Shown: positions 22,300 through 34,918, counted from the first letter of the stretch. The stretch: DNA of 64,000 bases from Cocos nucifera (GCA_006176705.1 QRFJ01000300.1:1681688-1745687); one strand, 5' to 3'. Translations and numbers: made by a program. The notes: generated by a model not told the origin, from the sequence alone.

Positions 22300-23740
22300 T
22301 AGTATATCTGTAGGCTTATTTTTAATGTACTCATGCTAAACTCTGCATTAAAAGTTTGCCTTTTCCCCTGAAATGCTAGTGCTTACTCTGTAAATATCTG
22401 GGAAGAACTGATGCAGATAAAGGTGACCATGGTGTCCTTATTGTATTTTGCTTGGACTGCCTTCATGGCTATCTGCTTAAAACAATATCGGATAATGTCG
22501 TTCCTTCTAGTGTAGCGCATAACTTGGAAGTGGAGATTGTAACCTTGAAAGGTGTTTGAAAATTGGTAAATTATTTTTTTGGCTCCATCATAAACCGGTG
22601 CAGGGACTAGGAAAAAGGACTTGAGACTCCAAATCATGGTTGGTTCACCACTCACTATTCAAAACTTCACCTAAACATTATGTTGGTGAGAACATGGTTC
22701 CTTGATGAGGTTTCCAAGTGGTACTTCTGATTTTCTTTGTTATACTGCTAAGGAATAGAGTTAGAGCAATTTGTATAATCTTATTGCTTTATGTGACATG
22801 GAGGGTTAGATAACTGCTTGACATTTTGGTCAATAAAGAAATGTTACTTGGTGATGCCGCCTCTGCATGGATTCTAAGTGCATTTGCTTGGCTGCTTAGA
22901 ATGCCCTGGACTTCCAATCCTCAATCCTTGCATAGATCATGGTTCGATGAAATTACTAAAGTAAAATGAAGATGCAGAGGATTTTGTTACTCAAGTTTGA
23001 TGGTCTAGATTCAATTTTTATTGTTTTCTTACTTTCATCTTCAATTTAAGGGCATAAAGTCCCTGCAGATAGATTGTAGAGTTCAAGAAAATCTTTGGCT
23101 TTGAATGAATGTTCCATTATTTTTCTTGTTAAAAATAGTCCTTCCCCTCTTCTTTATCCTTCTCTTGCAAATGCTTTTGTACTCTTTTTTGTGTCTTTTT
23201 TCCCTCTGTTCCCCTAACTATGCTTGCCTCACCCCCACTCCCTGCTGGAAAATGGAAAATGTCCTCTTTGAGATTTCTTTCCTATGTGAAAACCCCTCTT
23301 GTTTTCCTCTTTATTATTTCATAAATCCTTGTCAAATAAACTCGATGCAATAGTTTATTTACATGACAGTCCATGCATGATCATCAACAATAGTTTGTTT
23401 ATTTACATAATATCTCCAGTTAGCCTTCATTGGAGGAATCGATGTTAGGATTAGGTTTGAGGACAAATATCTGTGATTATTTATTTAACATCTTTTCCCC
23501 AGTCAACATCGGAACTTTCTTCCATCAATTTAGACTTCATAATAGTTTCCATAGGCTTAATGGAGACCTTATCGGGTAGTTAAAAATAAAACTTCTTCTT
23601 GTTGTCCAACTATTTGTGCAGGAAATATTAAATTTAGAAATTTTATTAAATAATTATTTGATAAATTAATTATTGTGCAATATTCGATATTATTTTGATC
23701 ACTTTTGCTCTGATTAATTTTCTATTTGAATGTGGCGTCA
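22300..23740. other. HMT 3' UTR and intergenic sequence
   Basis: The first part is probably 3' UTR. The rest is AT-rich and without a recognisable gene. The short frames at 22383-22655 and 23105-23353 match no family I know. A short direct duplication (CAATAGTTTGTTTATTTACAT-like) occurs near 23348-23410. Confidence 0.5.
22832..22837 (+). terminator. Candidate polyadenylation signal of HMT
   Basis: AATAAA lies 533 bases after the stop codon in CAATAAAGAAATG, followed by a GT-containing stretch. Plant poly(A) signals are loose, and earlier sites are possible. Confidence 0.3.
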
Positions 23741-23752
23741 AAAAGGAAGGCC

Positions 23753-24538
23753 TCAAAATGGAAAATTTTGTTGTTCCGCTCCTTCCAGATAATCCAAAAA
23801 TCCCACGATAAAGTTCCAAGCTTTGGGTGGGATGTGGATGGGTGGTGAAAGCTTTATGCTCCTTCCATAGCTGCGTAACCGTACACGATGAAAATCGAAT
23901 AGTTTACAAGCGATACGGACCCAAAATTGATTGAAGGAGGAGCAAGTGACGAACAGGTGGTTTGCAGTTTCATCTTGTTCTGCACAGAGGGGGCATTTAG
24001 CTTGAATTTGCCATCTTCTCTTTTGATCATTCTTGATGGTGGGGAGTTTGTTGATAAAAAGAAGCCAGTAGAAAATCTCACTTTGGTTGGAAGGGGTGAT
24101 GTCCAGATGATTGGTGAGAAATAGGATGTTATGCCACTGTGTGACAAGAAATTGTAATAGGTTTTTGTAGAGAAGTTTCCTTTTGAGTCCCACTTTCAAA
24201 TATGTCTGTCTGGATAATATGTTATTTAGGCATCTGTGAGCATGTTGATGAGATGAGCAAATCGGTCTTCTCCAAACCTTCTTAGCGTATGTTTGAAGAA
24301 TGACCTCTTGTTGTTGTTGTCGCTGTTGAGAAAATCTGCAACTGAGATATCCGCATAAATTGTCGCTGTTGAGAAAATCTGCAACTGAGGTATCCTTATC
24401 ACATGAGAGCATAAAGAGATCAGGGAAGAGAGCTTTAAGTGGAGGGTCTGCCAGCCAATGGTCGAACCAGAATGAGATGGCTGAGCCATTGCCCAGTTCA
24501 AAGCTGCAACTTTGGATGAAGAAGTCTCTAAATCTCAT
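23753..24538 (-). pseudogene. LINE ORF2 C-terminal zinc-binding RT-associated domain
   Basis: An open frame of 261 codons includes NGSAISFWFDHWL near its start and CPLCAEQDETANHLFVTCSS near residues 185-205, the C..C..H..C set of the zf-RVT domain (PF13966). It is the best preserved LINE piece, although a 43-bp tandem duplication (24317-24395) has repeated SVADFLNSDN coding and shifted the frame. Similar domains are often annotated as stand-alone putative RT proteins; here it is part of the LINE. Confidence 0.8.
24317..24395 (-). repeat. 43-bp tandem duplication in the LINE
   Basis: CGCTGTTGAGAAAATCTGCA recurs at 24321 and 24364. Forty-three is not a multiple of three, so the duplication itself breaks the ORF2 reading frame. 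Confidence 0.85.
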
Positions 24539-24639
24539 GATATTCTTCCAAATTGTGGAAGCATATATAATTATTCCTATGACAATCTAGGCTGCTAGGT
24601 GGCTTACCTTCGAAGCGTAGATGTTAAATCAAATTCTAC

Positions 24640-26165
24640 CAAAGTTTAGAGCTGTTGGAGTAAAGAATTCACCATCTTTTTGTCAAGAGACATTGGTTGA
24701 ATGTTTTAAGATTGATGATCCTAAATCCTCCTAGATCTTTGGATCGGCAGCCCATGTTCTAGTTTACAAGGCAATGGAAGCCGTTGCATTGATTATTACC
24801 TTGCCAGAAGAAATCCCATCTTTTTTTTTTTTTTATCAATCTTTTGAATTACTTCTTGCAGGAGAGAGAATGAAGACATCCAATATGTAGGGATTGAGCT
24901 TAATATGGCATTAATGAGGGTTAACCTCCCTTCCATTGAAAGAACTTTATCCTTCTAGGATTGAAGTTTTTTATCAATCTTTTCGATCAAAAACTCTCAG
25001 TCAGAAGCCTTTGGTTTGATGAAGTGAAGAGAAAGGCCAAGATAAGTTGTCGGCAATGAGGATGTTGAGCAACCAAGGAGTTCTGCGCAGTGGTGATCTT
25101 GAAGTCCAACACCAAACAGTGAACCATTTTCAAAATTGATTTTCAAACCTATAATGACTTCATAAGAGTAGAGGATGAATTTGACATTGGAGAGATGTGC
25201 CTTGGACGCGCATGTCATCAATGTATTGGATACGATGAATGTTGTCGGTAGTTTGTGGTGGGGGTCCAATCCCGGCGATGAGAGTATTAGATGCCGCTAA
25301 TTTGAGCAGTCAACCACAAGATTGACGAGGAAGGAGGAAAGGGGATCTCCTTGCTTGAGCCCCTTGTTTGCTTTAATCCAATGTAGTGGTTCTCCATTGA
25401 TTATAGGAGCAATCTTACTGGTGTGGAGAATACTCTTGATTCAAGAGCACCATCTAGGATCAAAACCTCTTTTGTTTGAGCAGAGAAAAAAAGGAAATCC
25501 CATCGAATGTTATTAAACGCCTTCTCAAAATCAAGCTTCAGGATCACACCTTCGAATTTGGATTTCTTTTAGTAGTTGATCAGCTCTGAGGCCAAAGCAA
25601 AGTAGTCCGAGATTTGCCATCCTTGTAAGATTTGGAGTCTGAAATGAGGGAAGGGATGTGTTTGGTGAGCCTTTTAGAGAGAATTTTTGATATAATTTTC
25701 AACACTTCATTGATTAGGCATGTCGGTCTGAAGTCCCTAACCGATTTGTAGATGTTCTTCTTTGGGATCAAGACCATACGTGCGTAATTGAGCCTGCCAG
25801 GGTTAGTGGAGTTTGAATGGATTGCATTAAATAGACCGCAAATGTCTTCCTCGAAGATGTCCCAGAATCATTGGAAGAAAGAAGAGGGCAAGCTGTCCGG
25901 TCCGGATGATTTATTTTTCGAAAGATCAAATACGGCTTTTTTGATCTCTTGTTCGGAGAAAGGTTTGTCTAAGTTCCTAAAATCGACGCTTTCATTTTGG
26001 TAAATTTGCTCCCAGTCGATGGACGGTCTGCTCATCTTTGGTGAACCTATGAGCTTAGAAAAGTAATCTAAGAATGATTTTTTTATAAGATGAGGGTCAG
26101 TGAGTACTTGTCCTTGCTGTTCGATGTATTGGATGGAGTTTTTTCTTTTTCCTGCAGTTGCCATG
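24640..26165 (-). pseudogene. LINE ORF2: reverse transcriptase domain, frameshifted
   Basis: Three frames in order give KNKSSGPDSLPSSFFQ (25868-26164), VRDFRPTCLINEVLKIISKI (25580-25777) and GLKINFENGSLFGVGL (24997-25269). These are successive blocks of the RVT_1 (PF00078) fold of plant L1 elements. The catalytic block reads YIDD on the minus strand at 25214-25225, in place of YADD, and the reading frame is lost just after it. Not functional. Confidence 0.82.
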
Positions 26166-26269
26166 ATGTGGAAAAAATGTGTATTTTGATCCCTGAGTTT
26201 CAGCCAAGAAACGCGAGCCCTTCGTTTCCAAAGGATTTCTTCTTCAGTCAGAATTTGGAGAAGCTGATT

Positions 26270-27165
26270 TTTTAACTAGTTTTTTTCTTCAGATTGCAAT
26301 GGGGAGAGGGGAGCCTTTTCTTCCATGCAGTCCAGATGATGAATTTTGGATTTAATGTCTTCTTTTCTTTTAACAATGTCACCACCGTTCACCTCCTTGT
26401 TCCATTGCTTTAGCTTGGAATGCAAGAAGCAAAGTTTAAACACCAAGTTCTGCGCAGCATCCTTCGAAGATGGGGCGTCTTTCCACCAGTTGGCCACCAG
26501 CTCATAGAAACCTTCGATGGTGTACAAAAAGTCCTCAAATCTAAAGGTTTTGCAAGTTTTATTTTGCATTTGAAGCTCAAGATGGATGGGTTGGTGATCG
26601 GATGTGGTTTTTGCAAGTGGACGTGGTATATAGCATGGAAATATAGCAGTCCATTCCAGTGATGATAAGCATCTGTCGAGTTTTACCATCGTTGGATTTT
26701 CACTGTGGTTAGACCAGGTAAAGTCCGACTGACTAAGTTTTGCATCGGTGAGGTGAAGATCTTGAATCATTCTATTGAGATCCGACGAACCGGAATTGCT
26801 TATCGCGGATCCCTTTTTTTCATAAGAAAAGCACGTGAGGTTGAAATCTCCAATGATAACCCAAGGACCTTTCTAGTTCTTTCTAATTTGGTACAGCTCA
26901 TGTAGGAAATTCTGACAAAGTTTACGGTCGTTCAACCCATAAACGTTGGTCAAGAGCCAACTTGGAAATCCATCATTGGAGTGGAGTTTGTGGGTGGTTA
27001 ATAGAGAGAAAGAGCCTTCGAAGAATGGATCTCCTGGGATGGATGGATGAAGAGTTAGGATACCACCTGAGGCACTTGGTGAGATTTCGTCACCCAAGAG
27101 TCGAAGCTGTGACCGTAGATTTCTGCGATATTATTTTGCAGAATCTCTTTGAGCTTTGTTTCTTA
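26270..27165 (-). pseudogene. LINE ORF2: AP-type endonuclease domain, frameshifted
   Basis: Frames at 26873-27097 and 26276-26770 give exonuclease-endonuclease-phosphatase fold motifs: LTNVYGLND in the first and DLHLTDAKLSQSDFTWSN then TTSDHQPIHLEL in the second. SDHQPI is the conserved catalytic SDHxPI motif. The N-terminal part before 27165 is hard to recognise and may be lost. The domain nicks target DNA in active elements. Frameshifts separate the fragments. Confidence 0.75.
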
Positions 27166-27489
27166 CAATAAATTATGTTATAGTGGAAAGACTGTATGAT
27201 ATTTCGTACCAGTCGCTTTTTTTCTAAGATAGTGTAGTCATTCTATTGATATGATAAAACTGAGAATAAGAGATGCAACCGAGCTGTTTTTAACATTAGG
27301 GAAGGCATGAATATATAAAGAAGTACTACAAGTTTGAGAAGAGCAAACTAATACTTTATTTAATGCAGAAAGTTCCACAACCAAGTAGCTCTGATTGCAA
27401 AAGGAAGCAAAGTAGAGAAGTTTTATATAGAAAATCAAAAGAAACTGCCAGCAAAATAGGGAGACATCTTTCTTTTGACACTAGTTTTT

Positions 27490-29560
27490 AGTTGCACGCA
27501 AGGCCCAACTTTTTTCCACAACGGGCCATTTTCATTTCTCTTATCTTGCTGATTTTGGTGGCATCAGAGGTTGGGAACAGGATCCCGCAATTACGCCCTA
27601 GATCTTGTAAGTCTTTAGCAGTGAGAGAGTTGAGGAAGCGAATGTCCTCTTTGCTTTAGCTTAGTGTCTTCTAAACCAAGTATTTTAGCCTTTTTTGCTC
27701 TTAGTTTGGTGCTCCTTTTTGGATAGGCTACAGTGATTTTCCTCTAAAGGCTAGTTGCTATTGGAGTGGTGACTATAGATGCAGGGGACGAGATGATGGT
27801 AGCATGGTGGGATGGAGGCTGGGAGAGTAGGGATGGGAAAATTTTTTTGATGGGGACCGTGTGAAGGTCATGATTCTTGGGGATCAATTTAGCTGAAGTA
27901 GGGTATGATGAGCAGGATGTCCACTCAACGAGGGGGTGGCTAACAATCGAAATATTGGTAATTTTTGAATTTGGATAGCAAATCTTTAGACTGGTGGGTA
28001 TCGTCCGTTGGTTAATAAAAATAAGGCAAGAAGGTTAGGGATGAAGATGTCAAGGATCTCCATCTTTTGCAATGGAGGCCTGGTTAAAATTGTGATAAGG
28101 TGCAATCTCAAGTGAAGGAGCTTGGGACGAACCAGCTGCTTGCTATCCAGCAGCTCTGGTATTTTGATTTGACTATGTTGGAGGAGGACTGTCCACCATC
28201 AGAGAACCATGGTGATGAGGAGAGTTATCCTTGCTGTTCCACAAGTTTCAACTTTTGGAGCCCCGTCGTCACCTTCGTTACCTTGAGATTCAGAAGAAGA
28301 GCTATCGAATGATGGCTCCTCTTCAGAGACAAACTTGATGTCAATGTATACATTGTAGGTTTTGGCACCCATAATGAGGACGATGGATTCTGGAATGCTT
28401 TTGAAATCCTCGCAGTAGAAAGCCTGCCACATCGAAGCCATTGGATGCAAGCACGACTGACTTGAAGGGGGAGACCAAACCTAGAGATTATCGAAGTTAC
28501 AGCTTCAGCAGACTAGCAGTGTAAGGTAAGGTTGTGAAGGGTGGCATCAACTTTAAGCTTAAGTTTGTGCTCACCACCTTCCTACATATATATGATTCCA
28601 TTGGTTTACGATGAGAGAGAACCCATCTCCATGGATGTGGCCTTCAGCCATGAGGGCTTGAATGGTCTATTGATCTAGAAAGAAGACAAAGAAATGATTT
28701 TCTGAGGCTTTCCGAGCGAGAGTGCAGGAGACATCATCTTCTTTGATTAGGCGATCGGAGGATTCAACGTATGCAGCCCGCTCGAGGTAACAAGAGATCT
28801 TGCTCATTTCAGAGGAGATTGGAAGGAATACTTTCGATTAGGTGGGGCGAGAAAGGTTGGGATTTGGTGCAGAGAGTGGGGATGGTGGAGGGCTTCTGCT
28901 TCCCTGCACGATGGGTGGCTTGGAAGATGACATGGATGGGCGTGTTGGGGGAGCTCTGCAGTTCTTTACTCCATGACCAAATTTTTGCTAGGAAAAACGG
29001 CGCATAGGATTTCTAAAAGTGGATCTGAGATGGTCTGAGTCGCCGCACTTGAACCAAAGATCCTTTTTAAACGAAGAAGCCCTAGATTTCGGTCGAGAGG
29101 TAGGAGCCACATTTGTTTGAATGGATGCGGCGGAAGGGCGAGCAGGTTGAATGCAAGTGACGCCGGAGAGGAGTAAGTGATGTGATGGTTGTACACACCT
29201 TTCGGTGCTTCGACGGAAGAAGCAGCCATCCTTCAGAACATCGGTGCCGGATTGGCGATCATAATCATTTTTGAAGCACCAGCCATTTTCAAAGATCTCC
29301 TCCTAAGAAGTTGGGCATCACCACCCCTGATTCGGTATTTGAGGCAAGGTGGGTTTTTGGTGTTGGGATTTGGAGCGTGGGGTGACGGCCACCTAGGTAT
29401 CCCATTAGGTCGAGGGGGTTTTAGGAATCTTTTATGGCCACACTGTAAGGATTTTTCAAAAGGATTATCAAAGAAGGATGTGGGGGAGACGTGGTGGGGA
29501 GATGGGTTGGTAGTTCGCAGCATATTGATATTTAGAAATGTGAGGGTGTGATTTAGCATT
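27490..29560 (-). pseudogene. LINE ORF1 (RNA-binding protein) remnant
   Basis: The clearest piece is a zinc knuckle on the minus strand at about 28995-29065: KCGDSDHLRSTFRN, which keeps the second Cys and the His of CX2CX4HX4C but has Trp and Phe at the first and last Cys positions. A C-terminal-looking acidic Ser/Asp/Glu-rich segment lies at 28199-28450, and a frame near 27490-27640 reads EDIRFLNSLTAKDLQDLGRN, which resembles plant LINE ORF1 tails. In functional elements ORF1 coats the RNA. Here no frame exceeds 110 codons. Confidence 0.6.
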
Positions 29561-29690
29561 GGATGAGTAAAAATGTTTCAAATACAAGTGTTATTGAAAC
29601 ACGAGGGAAGAAGCATGGTGTAGTTTCGATCGTTGAGGGTAAGGAATATGTTTGGTGGGAGGTTTTGGATGGAAAGAAAGGTTTCTCTCT

Positions 29691-30213
29691 CTAAGTGCTC
29701 TGAAGCATCATGATTTATATATATATATATAAAATAACAACAACAACCGAAAAAACAAAAAAAAGATCTCTTATCATTGGACTTTGATCCTTAATTTATT
29801 ATGCACCTTTCACACTTCTAAAGTCACATATCAAAGGTAGCCTAGCGTGCGAAGCTCCCACTAGTCAAGCCTAAGGATTGTCAGATGCATGCAATCAAAC
29901 TTCTACATACGGAGAGACTATTTCTATAAACCCATAATTATGTCCTGATGAAGCATCTTTACTGTTACACCATGGCTTGCCCTTTGTAAATTATAGCCTT
30001 TGAATTTTGTAATCTTTACTATTATATTTTTGGATTCTTTTTAAATCTTTTAATTCTAAACTTCAATCCTTTAATGAATGTCTCTGATGTTTCTAAATCA
30101 TATTGTAATTAATTATTTGATGCATGCTTTGATTTTTTTGAAGAATATAGAAAAAGATGGTAATGAATTATAGATCAAATCATGGATGTTCATAAAATCA
30201 GACTAAAAATATT
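29691..30213. other. Spacer between the LINE and the nested copia block
   Basis: Contains a short (TA)n run at about 29716-29733 and an A-rich stretch (AACAACAACAACCGAAAAAA-like) after it. No gene or repeat family is recognised in the rest. Confidence 0.5.
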
Positions 30214-30447
30214 TCAGAGATAGAAAATTCTGTAAATCTTATCTTATTCATCAGGATGAGTCTATTGTGTTTAAATAGAAGGATAAGTGATACAAATATG
30301 GTTACAAATGATTACATAAGATTACAGTATCAATTTATAAATAACAAAATCATAAATATTGTTATAAATGATTACATAAAATTATACTATCAATTTACAG
30401 ATAACAGAATTATAAATATCCTACTATAAAGATTTGTCTCTATTATC
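30214..30447 (-). repeat. 3' LTR of copia A
   Basis: Shares GAAAATTCTGTAAA, TTATTCATCAGGATGAGTCT and CCTACTATAAAGATTTGTCT with the LTR at 59771-60904. It contains an extra 60-bp tandem duplication (starts at 30301 and 30361) absent from the other LTR. On the minus strand it follows a polypurine tract at 30448-30470. Confidence 0.8.
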
Positions 30448-30479
30448 CCTCCCCCCTTCCCGTGCAAATGCAATGGGAA

Positions 30480-31341
30480 GTCAAGTACATTGAGCTTGGA
30501 CCAAAGAAACGCAAAGCGTAGTAAAGCAAGTTCCTTAGTAAGCCCATCAACAAGCAAGCTGATCACTGGAGTTAATAAAGCGAATGGATATCTACTTCTA
30601 AAAGACATGCTCTCGAACAAAATAATAATCAATTTCAATGTATTTGGTGTGAGTATGAAATACAGGATTAGCTATGAGATAGATAGTAGAGAGATTATTG
30701 CACCATACGATCAGAGGAGAGCAAAGCTATAGACAAAGTTCACAAAGCAAAGACCGTACCCAAATAAGTTTAGTAGTCACATTAGCTAAATTTTTGTATT
30801 TAGACTCTATGCTTGACCGAGCAATAGTATGTTGCTTCTTAGAGGACCAAGAGATGAGATTTGGATCTAGAAAAATGGCGTATATGCTAATTGAGCATTG
30901 ATCATCAGGGTTCTCAACCCAATCAGCATCAAAATAATCATGCAAAAGAGATAAAGAACCACATCGAAGAAAGAGCCCATGAGTAGTGATACCTTCAAAT
31001 AGCGAAGGATGTGTTTGATGGCTGCCCAATGAGATGTGGTAAGCCTATGAATAAATTGGCAAACTTAATTAATGACATAAGCAATATTAGTCTTATGAGG
31101 GTGAGATATTGGAGATTACCAACCACACTGCGATAGAGAGAGGGGTTGTCATGCAAATCATCATCAAATAAGAAGATATGAGACCCTACGACAATAGGAG
31201 TATGGAGAGGCTTATAGTCAAGTATAGCACACCGGGTCAGAACATCATAAATATATTTTGATTATGTAAGATGAAGACCATAGAAATTAGAAACAACCTC
31301 AATACCAAGAAAATAATGAAGAGGGCTCTATTATGTAAGAT
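30480..31341 (-). pseudogene. Copia A: RT C-terminus and RNase H
   Basis: The minus strand reads a PLHYFLGIEV-like block near 31335, KYIYDVLTRCAILDYKPLHTP, then SLYRSVVGNLQYLT. RNase H follows with DYFDADWVENPDDQCS, NLISWSSKKQHTIARSSIES and a terminal KYIEIDYYFVRE-like segment near 30640. These are standard copia pol C-terminal blocks. Several stops and frameshifts interrupt it. Confidence 0.85.
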
Positions 31342-31354
31342 CAAGACTCTTTTC

Positions 31355-33008
31355 CTCTCTTTCCTATATGGCTTGTTGCGGACTAGGTCAATAGATGGGA
31401 AGTTATTGAAGTTTGTTGGACTCTATATGATAGAATCCCAACAAACTTGATCTCTTCCCATGTGTACGGCCCCACCCTGATTTCTCATCTAATTTTCATG
31501 GTTAAAAGGAGAAATTTTTGTGCGCATAAGATGGATTTGATATTTTAAAATACTATAGATAGCCCTGGTTTAACTCTGGTTTTGGTCAAAAAGATAAATT
31601 ATATGAAAACACTACATGGATTCTAAGAATATTGTTCTAAATAATCTGGCTAGGAGGGGTTATTTCGCGATATAAAAATTTATTTCCCAAGTGTTGGGCA
31701 TACATATTAGAATTTACCCCAATTAATGATTGAGAATCAAGGTTAAATGCATGATTGATATTTAATCTAGTGTAAATATTACAGGAGGATATGTGTTCTT
31801 TGGCTTATTTGATTAAGTCAAAAGGTTGTATAATTAAATATAATTTAATTAAGATTTAGAATTTGATCAAGTCAATTAGTTTATTAGATAAGCGGAGACT
31901 CTTCCAGGACTATCTCTTTATAATTAAAAAATTAAATTAAAATTAAATCTAATTTAATTAAGTTCTTAATTAGAGATCTTTTTGGACTTTTGGTTTGAAA
32001 TTTTACACTAATTTTAGATCATCTTGCTTGCACCACCTATATCCCATGCCCCCCAGCCCTTTCTCTCTTATTTTTGGACTCTTCTCTTCCTGATCATCAC
32101 GCACACCCACCCTTTTTCTCTCTTTCCTATATGCATGTGAAAATAAGAGTTGTTGAGTTTGTTGGACTCTATATGAGACCCAACGAACTCTTTTCCATGG
32201 GGCATGATTTCTCATCTGATTTCCATGGAAAAGGAGAAATTTTTGTGCATAGACACCAAAACAAAGGAGGGGGCACCTAAGTGTTGGGCACCCCAACAAC
32301 ATAGGTTCTTATCTTGTATAGGAATTTGACTAGGTCTTCCATATCTCTTTATAAGAGATCTTTTTGAAAATTTTACACTAATTCTAGAGAAGAAGAAGAG
32401 GATCTCGTGGGGATTTCTAGACACCAATCTAGGGTGAGAGAAAAGAGAAGAAGAAGAGGATCTCCTTCTAGGGTTCTTTTGCTCTTTCTTTTTCCTCCTC
32501 TTTCATAGAGATTTTTGAATGTTGTTTCAGATCAAAATTTTCACTCTTTCTTCTAATTTTTAGAGTGTCCAAGTTTTGAAGAAGAAAATTTCGACCGTCG
32601 AAGAAGGATCAACACAGTACTAGCATACTGTGCTGATTTCCTGCATCGAATTTTTGATCGGAGTTCATGGACTCATGTGGATATTTCTTAGAGGTCAGAT
32701 GCATGTGTGGCTCAAAGCTTCATCCTTTAATCTAGATCAGCAAGTTAGAATGTCTAACTTACATAAGTGATATGGGTTTGATCTATTATTACATACTTGC
32801 ATTAGATATAGTGTAGATACATGTTGATATAATTTTTTCTAATATTTTTAATTTTTGATTTAATATCATGTTATAATCATATAATAGAATCTTAAATAAG
32901 GGGTTCTCTAATCTTTATGAATAAATTTTAATTTATTTTAGTCTTCCGCCATCTGATCTTGAAAAAATTTCAAGATCTAGTCCTAAAATCTTAGATATAA
33001 TTTTTTCA
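31355..33008 (+). repeat. 5' LTR of copia B, rearranged at its start
   Basis: From about 31525 it follows the order of the 3' LTR from about 45030 (GATGGATTTG, then the TTAACTCTG and ATGAAAAC segments, then CATCTTGCTTGC, AGCATACTGTGCTG and ATTTCAAGATCTAGTC). Positions 31355-31524 instead match a later LTR segment (45847-46030), which also occurs in its normal place at 32119-32253. The first 640 bases of the LTR are therefore missing and replaced by a duplicated internal segment. Confidence 0.75.
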
Positions 33009-34918
33009 ATTGGTATTAGAGCCTAGGTTCATTATTACATGATTATATGTACATGTTTAAATTATCTTTTAGATTAGATCTAATTTATAATTTAATTATT
33101 AAATCTAAAATTAAAAATCACGATCACATGAACTGATTATAAGGTTGTCCTGCTGTAAGGTTTATCCCTTATAGTGGAAAGATTGTCCTAGTTCATGTAG
33201 ATTTATTTTTTATCATAAATTTATTAGATATGATTTAATTTTATTTATGATTTATTAGATTTAAAAGAGTTTTAGATCTAAAAATAAAAGTTTTAGATTG
33301 TATGAACTGATTATAAGATTATCCTACTGTAAGATTTACCTCTTACAGTAGAGAGGTTGTCCTGCATGCTGATCTAAAATATTGATCATAAAATTTTAGA
33401 TTAGATCTAAAAAATTTTATGATCTAATTAAAAATATTTTAATCTAATTTTAATCATCATAAATATGTTAGATTTGATTTAAGATAACTTATGATTGATT
33501 AAAATTGAAATGGTTTCACTTACATAAATATGTTTAGAATAAATCTAAAGTAGTTTCATGCTTATCTTATTTGCATATTGATTATGAATCAAATATGCAA
33601 CTTGGTTGGTAAAATCATGTTGTAAAAATATTTTACAAATATGAAAATTATTTTTGAAAAGTCGAACCTCAACCCTCAGCCCAAAACTTAATTAAAAATT
33701 AAAAAAAATATTTGATTAGGATCTAAGATTGTGAATTGAAGATCCTAAAATATAAATCATAATACATTGGGTTAAATGGATTAGTAGGGATTAGGTCCAT
33801 TAATTGGATTAGACCTAGGGTTAGATTAAAGAATGAACTTAATTAGAGAATTGACTAAATCTAATCAATTATTGTCTTAGATTAGATCAAGGATTCTCTA
33901 GATCTATCATAATAGTTGTAGTTTGTCAAGTCCATGTCTTTAACGAGATTCAAGATGAACTTGATTCTTGACTATACAGTCTAGCACAAACTGTTAGGTT
34001 GATCTAATCGAGATTAATTAAACTAAATAATATCTAAGGTAAAATAGATCGATGGTCTTTAATTGATAACCCACTTATCTGACCATTTTTTATGGAGTCT
34101 AAGGCAAGCTTTAGCAGACCCTCCTACTGATCGAACTTACCTGGCCTCTTAGTGAAATTATATTTTGATCGGATCACTTGACTATTTGAGCTGACCCATG
34201 TCAGCTAAGTAAATCAGTGTGACTGATTTAGGTGCTCCTAGACTAGCTTATTATTGATCTTCCTTAAGCTGACTTCGTAAGCCAGTGGAAGGATCATGAC
34301 AAGCTGGTTCATCTGATCTTTTCTCTTTCTTTAATTAAAATTTTTTAAAATTATTAAGTTCTTAAAATAAAATAGTTATGGTGATAACTAGATCATAACC
34401 TTCTATTAAGTGGGTGATAATTGGTCCATCAGTTGGATAATCATTGGAGGCTTAAAGGTCTGGTGCTTATCGACTGATGGAATTATCATTCATAATATGA
34501 TTTCTTGATCGTATCTTTCTAAATGGTGGTTAGGTTAGCCAACCAAAATTGGGCCTAATCATTCATTGATTTGATGGACCAAGTATGATCATATTAATGG
34601 TTGGACATAATCGGACCTTTTCAGTGGAGGCCAAAGCTTACTGATTAGGGACTGGGGCAAAATTAAATTACTAAAATTTTTTTAAAAAGATAATTGATTA
34701 TGAACCTATCCTCAGATGTACATGGGTTGATCAACCAAAGTTGGACTCGTCTATAGTCTTTGTGGATTTTAGTACCCACTAAGAAATTAGAATAATTTTT
34801 CGAATTGAAGATAGAGGCTATCAGTTTGAATAAAATAGTGGGAGAATCTTTTGATTAAAATCCAAATCTTTAGGTTTAATGAATCAATTACTAATTAGGT
34901 TTTGATTTTTTTATGCAG
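33009..34918 (+). other. Copia B primer-binding site and 1.9-kb untranslated leader
   Basis: TGGTATTAGAGCC at 33011-33023 differs by one base from the initiator-Met tRNA primer site TGGTATCAGAGC. The leader carries two related stem-loops: CTGTAAGG/CCTTATAG at 33153-33174 (one mismatch) and a perfect 10-bp stem TACTGTAAGA/TCTTACAGTA at 33325-33350 with a 6-base loop, each preceded by TGAACTGATTATAAG. There is no ORF. A role in RNA packaging or dimerisation is possible but inferred. Confidence 0.65.

Larger units (their letters stand above)
23740..29690 (-). mobile_element. Degenerate L1-type non-LTR retrotransposon (LINE)
   Basis: Read on the minus strand, the order is an ORF1 region with a zinc-knuckle relic (29560-27490), endonuclease (27165-26270), reverse transcriptase (26165-24640) and a zinc-binding RT-associated domain (24538-23753). 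This is the plant L1 arrangement. Every domain is broken by frameshifts, so it cannot move by itself. A 3' poly(A) tail (T-run on the plus strand near 23740) and target duplications were not clearly found, so both ends are approximate. Confidence 0.85.
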
